Below, one piece after another: positions 8,484 to 8,732 of a stretch of DNA of 8,732 nucleotides (the first letter of the stretch is position 1; every line of letters begins with the position of its first letter). The notes beneath the pieces are model-generated. The model had not been told where the DNA came from and searched no databases. It saw only the letters and a program-made list of their open reading frames with translations. Position numbers and translations under genes: made by a program. Source of the DNA: a candidate division BRC1 bacterium ADurb.BinA292 (GTDB taxonomy: Bacteria > Sumerlaeota > Sumerlaeia > MVZB01); NCBI GenBank assembly GCA_002068205.1, contig MVZB01000133.1, forward strand, positions 1 through 8,732. The letters run 5' to 3'.

Positions 8484-8732
<249 letters not shown>

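Overview
The window appears to be a high-GC bacterial contig with two parts of different origin. Positions 1 to about 7870 read as one coherent genome segment. Its large signal-peptide TPR protein, single-chain E1 alpha/beta dehydrogenase and general style suggest a non-proteobacterial lineage such as Planctomycetes-like or another candidate phylum; this assignment is an impression, not a measurement. From about 7875 to the right edge there are short gene fragments that break off in mid-gene. The last of them is the C-terminus of RpoD in a clearly beta/gammaproteobacterial form. I think the right 860 bases are chimeric (mis-assembly or library chimera), or at least recently rearranged.

Layout, left to right. 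(a) 1-2140, minus: 5' part (713 codons) of a secreted TPR-repeat protein running off the left edge, with a good sigma70-type promoter (2221-2249) and a strong GC hairpin in its leader. (b) 2141-2467: leader, promoter and unassigned spacer. (c) 2468-3044, minus: a VapBC-type toxin-antitoxin locus. The PIN-domain toxin is intact, but the AbrB-fold antitoxin carries an in-frame TAG and a one-base frameshift. (d) 3221-5698, minus: an 825-residue fused E1 alpha/beta subunit of a 2-oxoacid dehydrogenase. (e) 5765-6565, minus: a DeoR-family regulator just upstream of E1 and probably co-transcribed with it. (f) 6566-6751: a divergent control region with back-to-back promoters and a perfect palindrome inside one promoter spacer. 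(g) 6752 onward, plus: a protein with three lipoyl domains, domains 2 and 3 being a recent tandem duplication. Its reading runs out of native sequence near 7875, before any E2 catalytic domain. (h) 7875-8270, plus: an internal fragment of a DUF3556-like membrane protein. (i) 8273-8473, minus: the N-terminal part of a class III nucleotide cyclase. (j) 8484-8732, minus: the RpoD C-terminus.

Functionally, the core is a 2-oxoacid dehydrogenase module. The fused E1 would decarboxylate a 2-oxoacid with thiamine diphosphate and pass the acyl group to lipoyl-lysines on the divergently encoded three-lipoyl protein. A DeoR regulator between them could tie expression to a sugar-phosphate-like effector. 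Neither the substrate nor the missing E2 acyltransferase and E3 parts can be read from this window. The broken antitoxin beside an intact toxin is the other notable biological observation.
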